Source: Closterium sp. Naga37s-1 (Eukaryota; Streptophyta; Zygnematophyceae; Desmidiales; Closteriaceae). From it: 64,000 nucleotides of DNA. Below are positions 39,229 to 48,339 of the stretch, piece by piece. How positions within the stretch are numbered: position 1 is the stretch's first letter; every line of letters starts with the position of its first letter. The translations under genes and the position numbers were made by a program. The notes under the pieces are model-generated. The model was not told the DNA's origin and did no database searches. It saw only the letters and a list, made by a program, of their open reading frames with translations. Location: contig CANJKZ010000826.1 in NCBI GenBank assembly GCA_947471745.1, positions 1,957,501 through 2,021,500 of the forward strand, in the 5' to 3' direction.

Positions 39229-39366
39229 TGTCAAAACATACTGTTTGTTTATGTTACTTTAGGTTGTGTAGGGGTCACACCTTAGAGGGTACAACCCAAC
39301 TCTCTCGACATCCTTGTACCCCCTCCCTCTTACCTAATACACGTTCCTTCCTAGTCAATCTCGACA
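39229..39366 (+). repeat. 3' LTR of element E (138 bp)
   Basis: TGTCAAAACATACTG to AATCTCGACA, about four differences from the split 5' LTR. A CTATGGGGATG tract precedes it and AAAGG follows it. Confidence 0.92.
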
Positions 39367-39389
39367 AAAGGTGATGATTAGGTTAGGTC

Positions 39390-39567
39390 TGTTGGGCTGA
39401 GAAAAGCCCTTAACATCTTTGCACGACTTAACTCTGAGTAGGAATAATGTAATAGCGGAAGCGTTTAATGAGAAGTTCGTGAACCACCTTGCGCTGGTAT
39501 GTGAGGGCAAAGTAGATTGATTAAAACAAAGAGATACAAGCTTTTTATAAGAGTACAAGGGAATATG
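39390..39567 (-). repeat. C2 3' LTR, outer part
   Basis: Starts TGTTGGGCTGAG and is cut at GGGAATATG by D'. It continues at 41546 after the second ATATG. Confidence 0.9.
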
Positions 39568-39578
39568 TGTGAAGAATG

Positions 39579-40445
39579 TGAACAACCACCACCCCCACCC
39601 CCTCCACTGCCTCCACCACCACCTCCACCACCCCCGCCAGCCCCTCCAGTGCCCTTGCCCCCCTTGCCCTTGCCGATGCGGCGTCTCCCGCTAGGGGCAG
39701 ACGCAGCGCCAACCGACTCGAAACCAACGAGGTCGGCCGCAGCAGCAGAAGCAACAGAGGGCAAGAGGGGGGAGGGGGAACACCCCTCAAAGACGGGGGT
39801 GCGAGGGTCACCACGAGAGGCTCCTACAGCGACTATGCTCTTCTCTGCTGCTAGGAGGCGCTCCTCGAGGAGGTCAATGGTGAGTGTGGTGGGGCAAACT
39901 GAGAGGAAGTGGTCCCTGACTAAGCGAAGGGAGTCAGGGAGCCGGGTGACTATGTAGTAGAGGGTGATGTACATGGGGGGGGGGTTCTTGGCACAGAACT
40001 CAGCAGGAAGCGCAGCGCGGTAGCGAGTGTCACTAGTGCGAAGGTGCGTAATGAGGTCAGCGACTGTGGGAAAGGCAGCAAGGTCAGGGAACAGGTACGG
40101 CAGCATGAGGCGGCTAAGCGCAGCAGTGGCAGGGGAGGAGTAGCATGCAACTACAGCGTCGTACAAGGTCTTAGCACTCTTGTACTGGCTAAAGTGCGCA
40201 CGCTCAGTGGTCGGTAAGTGGCGACGCACAGCAAGGTGGGCAGCAGCATCGCGTGTGGCCCACTGTGAGCGAACAGTGCTGTCAGCAGTAGAAGGCGGGG
40301 CAGGAGAGGCACCAGAGGTGAGATCGAACAGGGAGAGTCCGTCTGCCCTATCGCACTGTAGGAACAGCTGGAGGTCATCGACCCAGACCTCAAAGTCAAC
40401 AGCACGACCCTCAGCATCAAAGGTAAGGACACTGGGGGTAGCCAT
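39579..40445 (-). CDS. Element D' Gag capsid region
   Basis: Minus-strand frame from an ATG at 40445: MATPSVLTFDAEGRAVDFEVW, LQLFLQCDRADGLSLFDL, ERAHFSQYKSAKTLYDAV, LSRLMLPYLFPDLAAF and RLPDSLRLVRDHFLSV, ending in a poly-Gly tract. It aligns closely to the start of element B polyprotein (13952 onward). It would give the capsid-like part of Gag, without nucleocapsid motif, protease or enzymes. After 39579 the frame reads into LTR remnants. Whether it can act as a Gag donor or as a particle inhibitor is unknown. Confidence 0.85.
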
Positions 40446-40539
40446 GACTGCAGTGGCCTAGCAGGGAGTGAGCTCACCAGTCCGAGTAAGTAGGGTCGGG
40501 GCGCGCCGGTAGGAACAGTAGTGGCTCGACGGCAGGGCG

Positions 40540-41290
40540 GCTCGGCGGCTCGGCTGCTGGGCGGCTCGGCGGCTCGGTTGCTGGGCGGCTCGGCGGCTCG
40601 GCAGCTCGGCTGCTGGGCGGCTCGGCGGCTCGGCTGTTGGGCAGCTCGGCTGCTCGGAGCTGGGCGGCTCGGCGGCTCGGCTGCTGGGCGGCTCGGCGGC
40701 TCGGCTGCTGGGCGGCTCAGCTGCTGGGCGGCTCGGCTGCTGGGTGGTTCGGCTGCTCAGCTGCTGGGCGGCTCAGCGGTGAAGGGGCCGGTAGAGGCAG
40801 CGACGGGGCCGGTAGAGGCGGCGATGGGGCCGCTAGGGGCGGCGACGGGGCCGCTAAGGGCGGCGAGGTGGCCGCGAAGGGGGCGGCGACGGGGCCGCTA
40901 GGGGCGGCGACGGGGCCGCAGAGGGGCCGCAAGGGGCCTAGAGGGGCGGCGACGAGGCCGCGAAGGGGCCGTAAGGGGCCTAGAGGGGGCGGCGACGGGG
41001 CCGCAAGTGGCGGCGACGGGGCCGCGAAGGGGCCGCGAGGGGCCTAGAGGGGCGGCGACGGGGCCGCTAGGGGCGGCGACGGGGCCGTGAAGGGGCCGCG
41101 AGGGGCCTAGGGCGGCGGCGACGGGGCCTAGAGCGGCGGCGGCGGGGCCGTGAAGGGGCCGCGAGGGGCCTAGAGCGGCGGCGACGGGGCCTAGAGCGGC
41201 GGCGACGGGGCCGTGAAGGGGCCGCGAGGGGCCTAGAGGGGCGGCGACGGGGTCGCTAAGGATGGCGACGGGGCCGCTAAGGGTGGCGCG
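40540..41290. repeat. Two GC minisatellites in the D' leader
   Basis: The first (40540-40775) has ggctcggcggctcggctgct units related to the second array of B. The second (40780-41290) has roughly 21-bp units ggggccgctaggggcggcga plus c, and variants. Confidence 0.85.
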
Positions 41291-41374
41291 AGGGGCCTCT
41301 AGGAGGGCGCAACGTGAGGGCGACCTACGGGGCACGCCTCGGGCAGGAAAAAAAAAGGTCGAGTTAGGTGGTGG

Positions 41375-41415
41375 GCCCTGAGAAGCGTTCCCACGAGGGA
41401 ACCTGCTCTATACCA
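41375..41415 (-). promoter_or_regulatory. D' primer-binding site, hairpin and GGGCCC palindrome
   Basis: Minus-strand TGGTATAGAGCAGG follows the LTR. GTTCCC/GGGAAC then form a stem with loop TCGT, and GGGCCCACC follows. Same design as element B. Confidence 0.68.
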
Positions 41416-41540
41416 TGTGAAGAATGAGGAATGGATGAACTAGCAAGCAGGTGGTTACAAGTAGGAAAACCTAAAAGAGTTGTACCCCATATTGTCTACC
41501 CCACTACAGCCTACACAGACTATAGCATATGAGTTTGACA
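41416..41540 (-). repeat. 5' LTR of D' (125 bp)
   Basis: Plus-strand TGTGAAGAATGAGG to GAGTTTGACA, matching 32930-33054 with a few differences. Confidence 0.92.
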
Positions 41541-41545
41541 ATATG

Positions 41546-41814
41546 AAGGGTTATAACTAATAACTGTTTTGCTGTTTGCTGTTGCGGTTCGATACAGTGA
41601 CGACTCGGGCAACTGCTCAATAATGAGTCAGTTGTTTGTCCTTGCTGTCGCACTGTACTTGTCAGGTCAAAGGTCACTGACCTTTGACTTTCGTGTAACC
41701 TCCAGCAGTTGTTCAACCTTCGAGGGTTGACTCGCCAATGTTTCGATATGTTTTGCTTCGCTTCTGACTTGGTGTTTCGACACGACAGAGGCGCTAAATC
41801 AATTGTTTCCAACA
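41546..41814 (-). repeat. C2 3' LTR, inner part
   Basis: Completes the LTR begun at 39390 (178 + 269 = 447 bp, equal to the right LTR). Contains the GTCAAAGGTC/GACCTTTGAC inverted repeat around 41670 and ends TTTCCAACA. Confidence 0.92.
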
Positions 41815-43502
41815 CTCCCCTTCGCTTCTGGAGTGTCGCTGCTGGTGACGTGGCTTTGTCCAGTCAGCAGCATACAGTACTCGAACTTCTGCTTCCCGAG
41901 CTTCTTGGTCAGGTAATCAGCTGCCATCTCGGACGTGGGACAGTAAGACAGCTCGAGTCTCCCCTTTTCGATCTCGTCCTTTACGAAGAAATATCGCAGG
42001 GCAATATGCTTCGTCCTGTTCGCGAATCCATTTTTGTTGGCTATGCGAATTGCCGACTGGTTGTCGCAGAACAGGGAGAAGCTGGGTAACTGAGCCAGCT
42101 TCACCTCCTCTAGAAGTTTGCAAAGGTACAGTCCTTCCTTGGTGGCTGAGCAGAGTGCGATATATTTTGCTTCAGCTGAAGAGAGGGCGATTAACTCCTG
42201 CTTGCTTGACTGCCACGAGATGGGTCCGATGGGTTCGAGGCGATAGATGTAGCCGGTACGCGAGCGTCTGTTCTCGGAGTCGCCAGCGTGATCGTCGTCG
42301 ACGTAGCCGATTAATTTAGGTGTCGAGGTTCCGTTCTTGTGATAAGTCAGGCCGATCATCGGAGTGTTAACGAGGTAGTGAAGGGCGCGGTCGAGCTCCG
42401 CCATATGTTCTGCTTCAGGTTTCTTGAGGTAGGTCGCCAGCTGACTTGCGGAGTACGATAGATCCGGACGGCAGGTGACAGCTGCGAAGAGGAGGCAGCC
42501 CAGCTTTTTCTGGTAGTCGCGTATGCCTGCGGGCTTGAGCAGAGCGGAACTTCCCTTATGATTTCCTGCGGTGTAGCGGTAAGGCGTGGAGATGGTGATC
42601 GGGGTGAGTCCGAAGCGTTTGGCGATAGTGTCAGCATATTTCGCGGCGTTGAGGTAGATCGCGCCTTCTTCTTCCTGGATGTTGAGGCCGGGATACTGCG
42701 TGACGGTAGATGACACTGTGAGAGTGAGGTCCTGCTGCAGTTCTCCTTCAAACCAAGTAGTGACGCTGTCAGTCGAGCCGATGTAGAGCAGGTCGTCCAC
42801 GTAGACGATCAGTAGGATGTAGTCGTCACCTTTCGTGAGCCGATACATGCCCTGGTCGTGTGGTAGCTGTCGGAATCCGATGCGGACGAGTCGAGCGTGT
42901 AGATACTGCTGCCACAGCCTTGGGGCCTGTTTAATACCGTACAGGGATTTCAGCAGCTGACAGACTTGGTTAGGCTCTCCGTGGGAGCCGTGTGGAAGTT
43001 CGACGAAGATTTCGGCGTCAACAGGTGCGTAGAGGAATGCGTTGGCGACGTCAATTTGCCGCAGTTTCTTCTTCTTCATGGCGGCGATCGCGAGGAGAAT
43101 TTGTGGTGAGGTGTGTCGGCTGACCGGGGCGAATGTATCGGTGAAGTCGCGTCCGTGCTCTTGGTCGAAGCCGCGTACGACCCAGCGTGCCTTAAACTTG
43201 TCGATGGTGCCGTCTGCCTTTGTCTTCACACGGAAGACCCATTTCCCGGTGAGTACTGTCTTGTTTCGTGCCACGCCGATGGGAACGACTTTCCAGGTGT
43301 TCCGTTCTTCCAGTGCTTTCAGCTCCTTGTCCATGGCTTCGCGCCATTTTTCCTTATGCTCCCCCCCCCAAAGCCTGCTGAACTGTGGCAGGCTCCTTAG
43401 GAATCTCCGTGCCGTGGACCGCGGTGACGAGGCCGAGTATCTGGAGGCCGCTCTGTGTGTAGCGGGGGAGTGTTGTGTCCGCGGGATAAGCTGCTTCGTC
43501 AC
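41799..43502 (-). CDS. Element C2 reverse transcriptase and RNase H
   Basis: Minus-strand frame of about 568 residues, RT from LWGGEHKEKWREAMDKEL through GKWVFRVKTKADGTIDKFK, RWVVRGFDQEHGRDFTDTF, VANAFLYAPVDAEIFVEL, YGIKQAPRLWQQYL and the catalytic YVDDLLYIGS. RNase H motifs are YVDDDHAGDS, SSAEAKYIAL (its usual second acidic position is lysine here, E in element C) and CDNQSAIRIA. It is not interrupted and shows what element C RT looked like before T and B landed. The first 40 or so residues of the open frame are out-of-frame integrase. The stop lies inside the 3' LTR. The RNase H substitution suggests decay. Confidence 0.88.
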   Translation of the reverse strand: MTKQLIPRTQHSPATHRAASRYSASSPRSTARRFLRSLPQFSRLWGGEHKEKWREAMDKELKALEERNTWKVVPIGVARNKTVLTGKWVFRVKTKADGTIDKFKARWVVRGFDQEHGRDFTDTFAPVSRHTSPQILLAIAAMKKKKLRQIDVANAFLYAPVDAEIFVELPHGSHGEPNQVCQLLKSLYGIKQAPRLWQQYLHARLVRIGFRQLPHDQGMYRLTKGDDYILLIVYVDDLLYIGSTDSVTTWFEGELQQDLTLTVSSTVTQYPGLNIQEEEGAIYLNAAKYADTIAKRFGLTPITISTPYRYTAGNHKGSSALLKPAGIRDYQKKLGCLLFAAVTCRPDLSYSASQLATYLKKPEAEHMAELDRALHYLVNTPMIGLTYHKNGTSTPKLIGYVDDDHAGDSENRRSRTGYIYRLEPIGPISWQSSKQELIALSSAEAKYIALCSATKEGLYLCKLLEEVKLAQLPSFSLFCDNQSAIRIANKNGFANRTKHIALRYFFVKDEIEKGRLELSYCPTSEMAADYLTKKLGKQKFEYCMLLTGQSHVTSSDTPEAKGSVGNN

Positions 43503-45201
43503 CTGCTTCTGGGTCAGGTATGAAGTTGGGCCCTACGCGTTCTACTTCGTTTGTGTTGACTTCTGCAGGTGTAACGTAACCGTTGTCGGCGAAGTGGTAA
43601 AATACTTCGGCGGAAGGGGTGAGTCGTTCGTAGAAAATGACATCACGGGCTGCTACTGTTTCCTTGGAGTGGACGTCGAAAATCTTCCACGCGTTGTAAT
43701 TTCTTTCGATGCCCAGGTGTAGTCCCCACTGTGCTCGTTGGGAAAATCGGCCGGCTCGTGCAGATGGGGGTCGGTACTGTACCATGCAGCCGAAAACTCT
43801 TAACATTTTTGTGCTGCCCTGTTTTCCTGTCCACAGCAGGTGCGGTGATGCGTTGTTCGGGAGCGATGATGACGAGAGCAAGTTGTGCAGCATGACAGCG
43901 TGGTCCATTGCCTCGGGCCATTGGTGGTTGGGTAGCCGCATGCCACGTAACAGCTTGCGCATGGTGTTCTGGAGAGTCCTGTTCATCCTTTCTGCTACGC
44001 CTTGCTGCTGGTGAGCGTAGGGAAGGGAGATGAGCCTCTTGATCCCTCTTTCTGCCAAGTACTGCTTGAACCTCTGTGAGGTGTATTCTCCTCCTCCGTC
44101 TGACTGGAAGCTTTTCAATTTCACGCCTGATTCTCGCTCTGCTACTGGGAGCCAAGCGACGAAAGCCTCGAAGGCCATGTCCTTGCTCGGAAGGTTGAGG
44201 TGCCAAACGTAACACGTGGCGGCATAGATGAACGTGATGGTGTAGCTGTATGCTCCTTGTCCAGGTTCGCGGTTGTAGAGGATGCCGCTGTACACTTTCT
44301 CAAGTGGTGCGTAAGCTGGTGCGCTGGGGTTGTGGTGAGAAGCGAACGGGCGATGTGGTAAGTCAGCTTCGGGGCAGGTAAAGCACGTTCCGCGAGCTCG
44401 TCGAAGTTCGCTTCCGTAGGTTAGGAGCAGTGATTCCTTGTCGAGCACTCCTGCTCTGATTGTGTTATTTAACACTGTGTTGCTTGGATGTCCAATTCGT
44501 GCGTGCCAGATGTCTTTGCTAGCTCGATGTCCGGATGAGCGACAGTACAAGTCGGAGTTGGAGTAGAAGCTTGCAGTGAAGTTTGCGCTTCGATGTACTT
44601 CTCGTGGTGTTGGGTTCAATTGCTGCGCAGGAGTCGGTGGAGTGTCGTCGTCGATTGGAGTTGGTGCAGTTGAAGGACCAGCGATTGGTGTCGATGTTTC
44701 CGCTGCTGCTGCCGTTGTTTCTGCTGCTGCCGATGTTGTCTCTGCTGCTGCCGATGTTGTCTCTGCTGCTGCCGATGTTGTCTCTGCTGCTGCCGATGTT
44801 GTCTCTGCTGCTGCCGAGTGTTGAATCGTTGCTAATGCTCTTGTTCGTTCTGCCTCAGGGATGGTGTGCGAGTACCAGAAGCCTTCGGGACTGAAGTTGG
44901 GGTCAAGATTTGGTGGATGTGTCCAGGAGGTGAAGGTGACGATCCCGTCGCTGTCAGCGGTGCCAAGATCTGGGACGAAGTCGAGGACGAAGACGTTATT
45001 TTTCAGGACCTCCTTCCCGATGTAGAGACCGCCCTTCCCGTGGTATAACTTGAACTCCTGTGTTGTGCTGTCTGCTTCAAGGTGGATGCCTTTCGCCATC
45101 AGCTGGCTGACGCTCAGTAAGTTGTAGCCGAGTCCCTCTACAATTAATACCTTTGACATCTGCAATATGACGTTTGTCTCTCGTGACTGAAGTTGCACCA
45201 C
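43354..45201 (-). pseudogene. Element C2 protease end and integrase
   Basis: Minus-strand frame of about 615 residues from VQLQSRETNVILQMSKVL. It contains the ETTSAAA repeat (44700-44820) and integrase: WHARIGHPS to CFTCPEADL, VYSGILYNREPG (relatives have VYSDILY, so the first catalytic Asp is Gly here), FQSDGGGEY and GVAERMNRT. It ends in a G run just before RT, reading QQALGGGA then stop, while RT is in another frame. It is separated from the upstream gag-protease frame by a TGA at 45211-45213. Integrase lacking the first catalytic Asp would be inactive. Confidence 0.85.
44700..44820 (-). repeat. 21-bp coding repeat in element C2
   Basis: Four to five TTSAAAE-coding units, against about seven at the matching site of element C. 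Confidence 0.88.
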
Positions 45202-45210
45202 GCCTTGTCG

Positions 45211-46006
45211 TCATGTGCGCAGGTTCTTGTTGTTGGCGACGGTGATGACGACTTCCCGCTGAAGTTGGTATTCCCGTTGAACGAAGCGACCTGAAGAGCA
45301 CATGTGTTGTCTGCAGCAACTGTCCAAGAACCAGGTATCCTTCCCAGACGGTTCACTTTGGGCGATGGCTGCATACGTTGGGTTTGGTTGCAGTGACTCG
45401 CGACGTGGGGTCCTTTCGTCGAGTTGTTCTTCTGGTGAGTAGTGCGGCGCTGATTCGGTGATGCAGGAGTCGGTCAATCTTGCCATGCAGCTGACGATGT
45501 TCCTTGTTCCTTGTGCAGGTTGTCCCGTCGACGTTGTTGACGTTTGCACTTGAGTGGTGGGATTTACTTGCGTTGAGGCGACTTGACTGCTTGAAGGTCG
45601 AAGCTGCCGCTGCGTTGGTGCTGACTGTTGCCGGTTAGGGCAGTGTGTGCGGGGGTGACCTGACGTCTTGCAGAGATGACAAAATGGAGGTACGGGTTGC
45701 TGTCCTTGGTACTTGTTTTGCCGATGGTTGTTGTTGTTGTAGCGCCGTTGAGTGTGGAAGGCGAACTCAGGCACTGACGTCTTCCTCTTGTGTTTTTCTT
45801 CTTGTAGGTCCATGTCTTGCTGTTCAGCGTGAATTTCGGCGCATAGTGCTGCTTCGGAGATCTTCCCGTGAGCTTGGAGTATGGCGCGAGTGGAGCGCCA
45901 ATGAGGACCAAGACCGCCAATGACGACTGTGACGAAGGCGTCTTCTGATATTGACCCTCCGCATCGAAGGAGTTTGTCGCGCAATTCGCGACAGCGGCTG
46001 ATATAC
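45211..46006 (-). pseudogene. Element C2 Gag end with zinc knuckle and protease start
   Basis: Minus strand, from ISRCRELRDKLLRCGG, in one frame with the gag part on the other side of the solo LTR. SEAALCAEIHAEQQDMD is followed by the knuckle CHLCKTSGHPRTHC and protease WFLDSCCRQHMCSSG at about 45298-45334, with the same DSCC as element C. It stops at NLRT because CGA has become TGA. A solo LTR (46007-46195) cuts it from the capsid region. Confidence 0.85.
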
Positions 46007-46195
46007 TGTGAGAATAGTGAGCACAGTGAGGAGCCATAGCTAGGGTTTTGGCTAGCTAGGCAAGAGAGAAATGAACAAAGGAGGAGGTATTCACTAGCAG
46101 CAGTTGGGATACATATAGCAAACCCTAACAGGGTTGTACTCGCTATAGAGCACCCCACTACAGGCTAGATAATAACATTCTGACATATACGCCAT
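46007..46195 (-). repeat. Solo LTR, 189 bp, in C2 gag
   Basis: Plus-strand TGTGAGAATAG to CATTCTGACA, flanked by TATAC on both sides (46002-46006 and 46196-46200). It holds the short-LTR core (minus-strand CTGTAGTGGGG and GAGTACAACCC) but belongs to no other element here. Removing it and one TATAC restores continuous Gag reading. Confidence 0.9.
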
Positions 46196-46200
46196 CCCTT

Positions 46201-46713
46201 TTTCGCCCGGTTTCATTTCCACTGTTGTCAGTTGTGCCATTAACCGACTCTGATTGACGCTGTCTGTTGCCTGATACCGAATGTTCTGCTGCTGGTTCGG
46301 TGTGACGTTGCGCAGTAGGATTGTATACGCCATCATGGATTGATATGTGTACTGCTGCTTGTCATATTGTGTCCCGTGCGTTGGATATGGCAGGGACCCG
46401 TCGAAGAAGCCAAGAATCTGCGCGCCTTCCATCATCAGTTCGAATTCGAATGACCAGGTAAAGAAGTCCTTTCTGTCGAACGGTCTTGACGTCTGCAGTT
46501 TTAAGACGTATGCAAACTGCGACTGAACTTGAAGTGCATCTAGTGTCTTCTCTTGCTCAGGTGAAGGCTGCTGGCGCGGCATGAAGCTGACGGAACCGCG
46601 CTGAGGTTCGTACGGGGCGAAGGTAGGTTGTTGTTGCTGATTTCCTCGTGCGTAGGATGAACCGTCGAGGCTCATCGGTGTTGCGTTGTTGTTGTTGCTG
46701 TTGTTTGACTGCG
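46201..46713 (-). pseudogene. Element C2 Gag capsid region
   Basis: Minus-strand segment between two solo LTRs: MSLDGSSYARGNQQQQPTF, QTSRPFDRKDFFTWSFEFE, EGAQILGFFDGSLPYP, MMAYTILLRNVTPNQQQNI and LMAQLTTVEMKPGEKGMAY. Compared with element C, about 20 residues (SYRGYGNSAELAYNHLKSL region) are missing after NQQQNIR, a small in-frame deletion. Confidence 0.85.
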
Positions 46714-46838
46714 TGTCAAACTCTTATACTATAGTCTGTGTAGGCTATAGTGGGGTAGACAATATGGGGTACAACACTTCTAGGTTTTCCTACTTGTACC
46801 CACCTGCTTGCTAGTTCATTCATTCCTCATTCTTCACA
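46714..46838 (+). repeat. Solo LTR of the D family, 125 bp
   Basis: TGTCAAACTCTTATAC to ATTCTTCACA, flanked by CTGCG (46709-46713 and 46839-46843). It matches the D and D' LTRs in length and sequence but has the opposite orientation. No internal sequence remains, which is the usual product of LTR-LTR recombination. Confidence 0.92.
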
Positions 46839-47123
46839 CTGCGCAGGTGCTCCTTGCTGGTGTTGTTCGTAGAAGGACATGAAGGAGAAGAATTTCTCCA
46901 TCATGTCTGGGTCGAAGGCCGCGGCTTGATTTGCGGGAGTTTCGGTAGACCCAGCTGCCGGTCTTGTTGCTGTGCCCTCCTCTGTCTGTAGGCTTGAGGC
47001 AGGAGGTGGAGTAGGAGTAGTACCGGGAGAGCCGTTAGAGGAGCTTCTCTCCTTCTGCGTTGCCATGCCTTGTGATGTTGTAGGTGTCTTGATTGTAGTT
47101 GAATTTATCCTGATAGCTCTCAT
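46839..47123 (-). pseudogene. Element C2 Gag N-terminus
   Basis: Minus strand, MRAIRINSTTIKT from an ATG inside the primer site (47121-47123), then MATQKERSSSNGS, a Pro/Thr-rich stretch and FSFMSFYEQHQQGAPAQ up to the solo LTR. Same arrangement as element C. Confidence 0.85.
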
Positions 47124-47127
47124 ACCA

Positions 47128-47574
47128 TGTTGGGCTGAGAAAAGCCCTTAGGATCTTTGCAGGACTAAACTCTGAGTAGGAATGATGTAATAGCGGAAGC
47201 GTTTAATGAGAAGTTTGTGAACCACCTTGCGCTGGTATGTGAGGGCAAAGTAGATTGATTAAAACAAAAAGATACAAGCTTTTTATAAGAGTACAAGGGA
47301 ATATGAAGGGTTATAACTAATAGCTGTTTTGCTGTTTGCTGTTGCGGTTCGATATAGTGACGACTCGGGCAACTGCTCAATAACGAGTCAGTTGTTTGTC
47401 CTTGCTGTCGCACTGTACTTGTCAGGTCAAAGGTCGCTGACCTTTGACTTTCGCGTAACCTCCAGCAGCTGTTCAACCTCCGAGGGTTGACTCGCCAATG
47501 TTTCGATATGTTTCGCTTCGCTTCTGACTTGGTGTTTCAACACGACAGAGGCGTTAAATCAATTGTTTCCATCA
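47128..47574 (-). repeat. 5' LTR of element C2 (447 bp)
   Basis: TGTTGGGCTGAG to TTTCCATCA, the last bases changed from CCAACA. It carries the GTCAAAGGTC/GACCTTTGAC inverted repeat near 47430. AGGTC follows. Confidence 0.92.
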
Positions 47575-47579
47575 AGGTC

Positions 47580-47830
47580 AAGGATGGGGTCATGGCTCTG
47601 GATATCAGAAAAAATCCGTCTGATGGTCTGAAAATCAGACACGTTTTTATATAAATTGTTTATGCTAAAATGACTTTCCAGACAAACCATTTTTGCTCAT
47701 CTGAAAAATATGACCACGGGCTAATAGTCCGTCTGAGTATTCAGACAGCGAGTACAATTTCGTCTGAGACACAAAAGTTCCGAAGCATGCATAGAGCTCG
47801 ACATCGGGTTGGTAAAGGCTGGGTTAAGAT
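47580..47830. other. Short AT-rich unique segment between C2 and G
   Basis: No gene or recognised element. Within 47615-47780, GTCTGA occurs four times and its complement TCAGAC twice. Either a host remnant or the end of an unrecognised repeat. Confidence 0.5.
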
Positions 47831-47963
47831 TGTCAAATTATATGCATGTCATATATGTGTAGGCTGTAGTGGGGTAGCCAATATGGGGTACAACCCCATT
47901 AGGGTTTCATATTTGTACCAAACCCTGATCTAGTCAATTCATTCCTGCTACTAGATTCTAACA
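47831..47963 (+). repeat. 5' LTR of element G (133 bp)
   Basis: TGTCAAATTATATGC to GATTCTAACA with the core TAGGCTGTAGTGGGGTAGCC and GGGGTACAACCC. Confidence 0.85.
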
Positions 47964-48020
47964 TGGTTTCAGAGCACTAGGTCCTTAGGACCGTCTTTTT
48001 TTTTCGGGCCCACCTACCGT
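47964..48020 (+). promoter_or_regulatory. Element G primer-binding site, hairpin and GGGCCC palindrome
   Basis: TGGTTTCAGAGC follows the LTR. GGTCC and GGACC form a 5-bp stem with loop TTA, then a T run and GGGCCCACC. Here the T run comes before the palindrome, the reverse of the order in B. Confidence 0.65.
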
Positions 48021-48164
48021 TGCGGTTACCGCGCTACCCCACGTGTTGTCCTGCGCGCGCCTTCCCCTGCCTTGCCTTGTGACGTGCTACGCTGCGCGCG
48101 CCGTCTTGCAGCCCTCGCGCTGCCTACTGTTGCCCTAGCTACGCGCGCACCACCCTGCAGACCC

Positions 48165-48310
48165 GTAGGCTAGCACGCCGCCCCTGCAGGCCCGTAAGGC
48201 CAGCACGCCGCCCCTGCAGGCCCGTAAGGCCAGCACGCCGCCCCTGCAGGCCCGTAAGGCCCGCGCGCCGCCCCTGCAGGCCCGTCAGGTCCGCGAGCCG
48301 CCCCTGCAAG
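48165..48310. repeat. 30-bp minisatellite in the element G leader
   Basis: About five units of cccctgcaggcccgtaaggc followed by cagcacgccg. Confidence 0.88.
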
Positions 48311-48339
48311 CTCGTCAGGCTAGAGCGCCGGCCCGCCCT

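Larger units (their letters stand above)
11376..39366 (+). mobile_element. Element E: short-LTR copia element, shell of a four-level nest
   Basis: The 5' LTR is split (11376-11477 and 27576-27611) by element C, and the 3' LTR is at 39229-39366. Both total 138 bp and differ at about four positions by eye. AAAGG stands on both sides (11371-11375 and 39367-39371), proving that these far-apart ends belong to one insertion. Interior: leader (27612-29022), gag remnant-protease-integrase (29023-30837), linker and RT start (to 32929), then element D, then RT end and RNase H (38140-38983). About 330 bp of RT are missing beside D. Confidence 0.9.
39568..41540 (-). mobile_element. Element D': LTR-gag deletion derivative
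   Basis: Flanked by ATATG (39563-39567 and 41541-41545) in the C2 LTR. Minus strand: complete 5' LTR (41416-41540), primer site, two GC minisatellites (40540-40775 and 40780-41290), and gag from 40445 to the Gly-rich tract. At 39579 the sequence jumps straight to the last 11 bases of the 3' LTR (TGTGAAGAATG, 39568-39578). All of protease and pol, and most of the 3' LTR, are gone, yet the insertion is otherwise clean. Confidence 0.88.
39390..47574 (-). mobile_element. Element C2: second C-family copia element, older, with four cuts
   Basis: LTRs total 447 bp each: left 39390-39567 plus 41546-41814, right 47128-47574, with about 18 differences by eye. AGGTC flanks both ends (39385-39389 and 47575-47579). 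Interrupted by D' in the left LTR and by two solo LTRs in gag (46007-46195 and 46714-46838). Gag and pol read from 47123 to 41799. A CGA-to-TGA change in protease and a frame change before RT also inactivate it. It lies only 18 bases from the end of element E. Confidence 0.92.
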
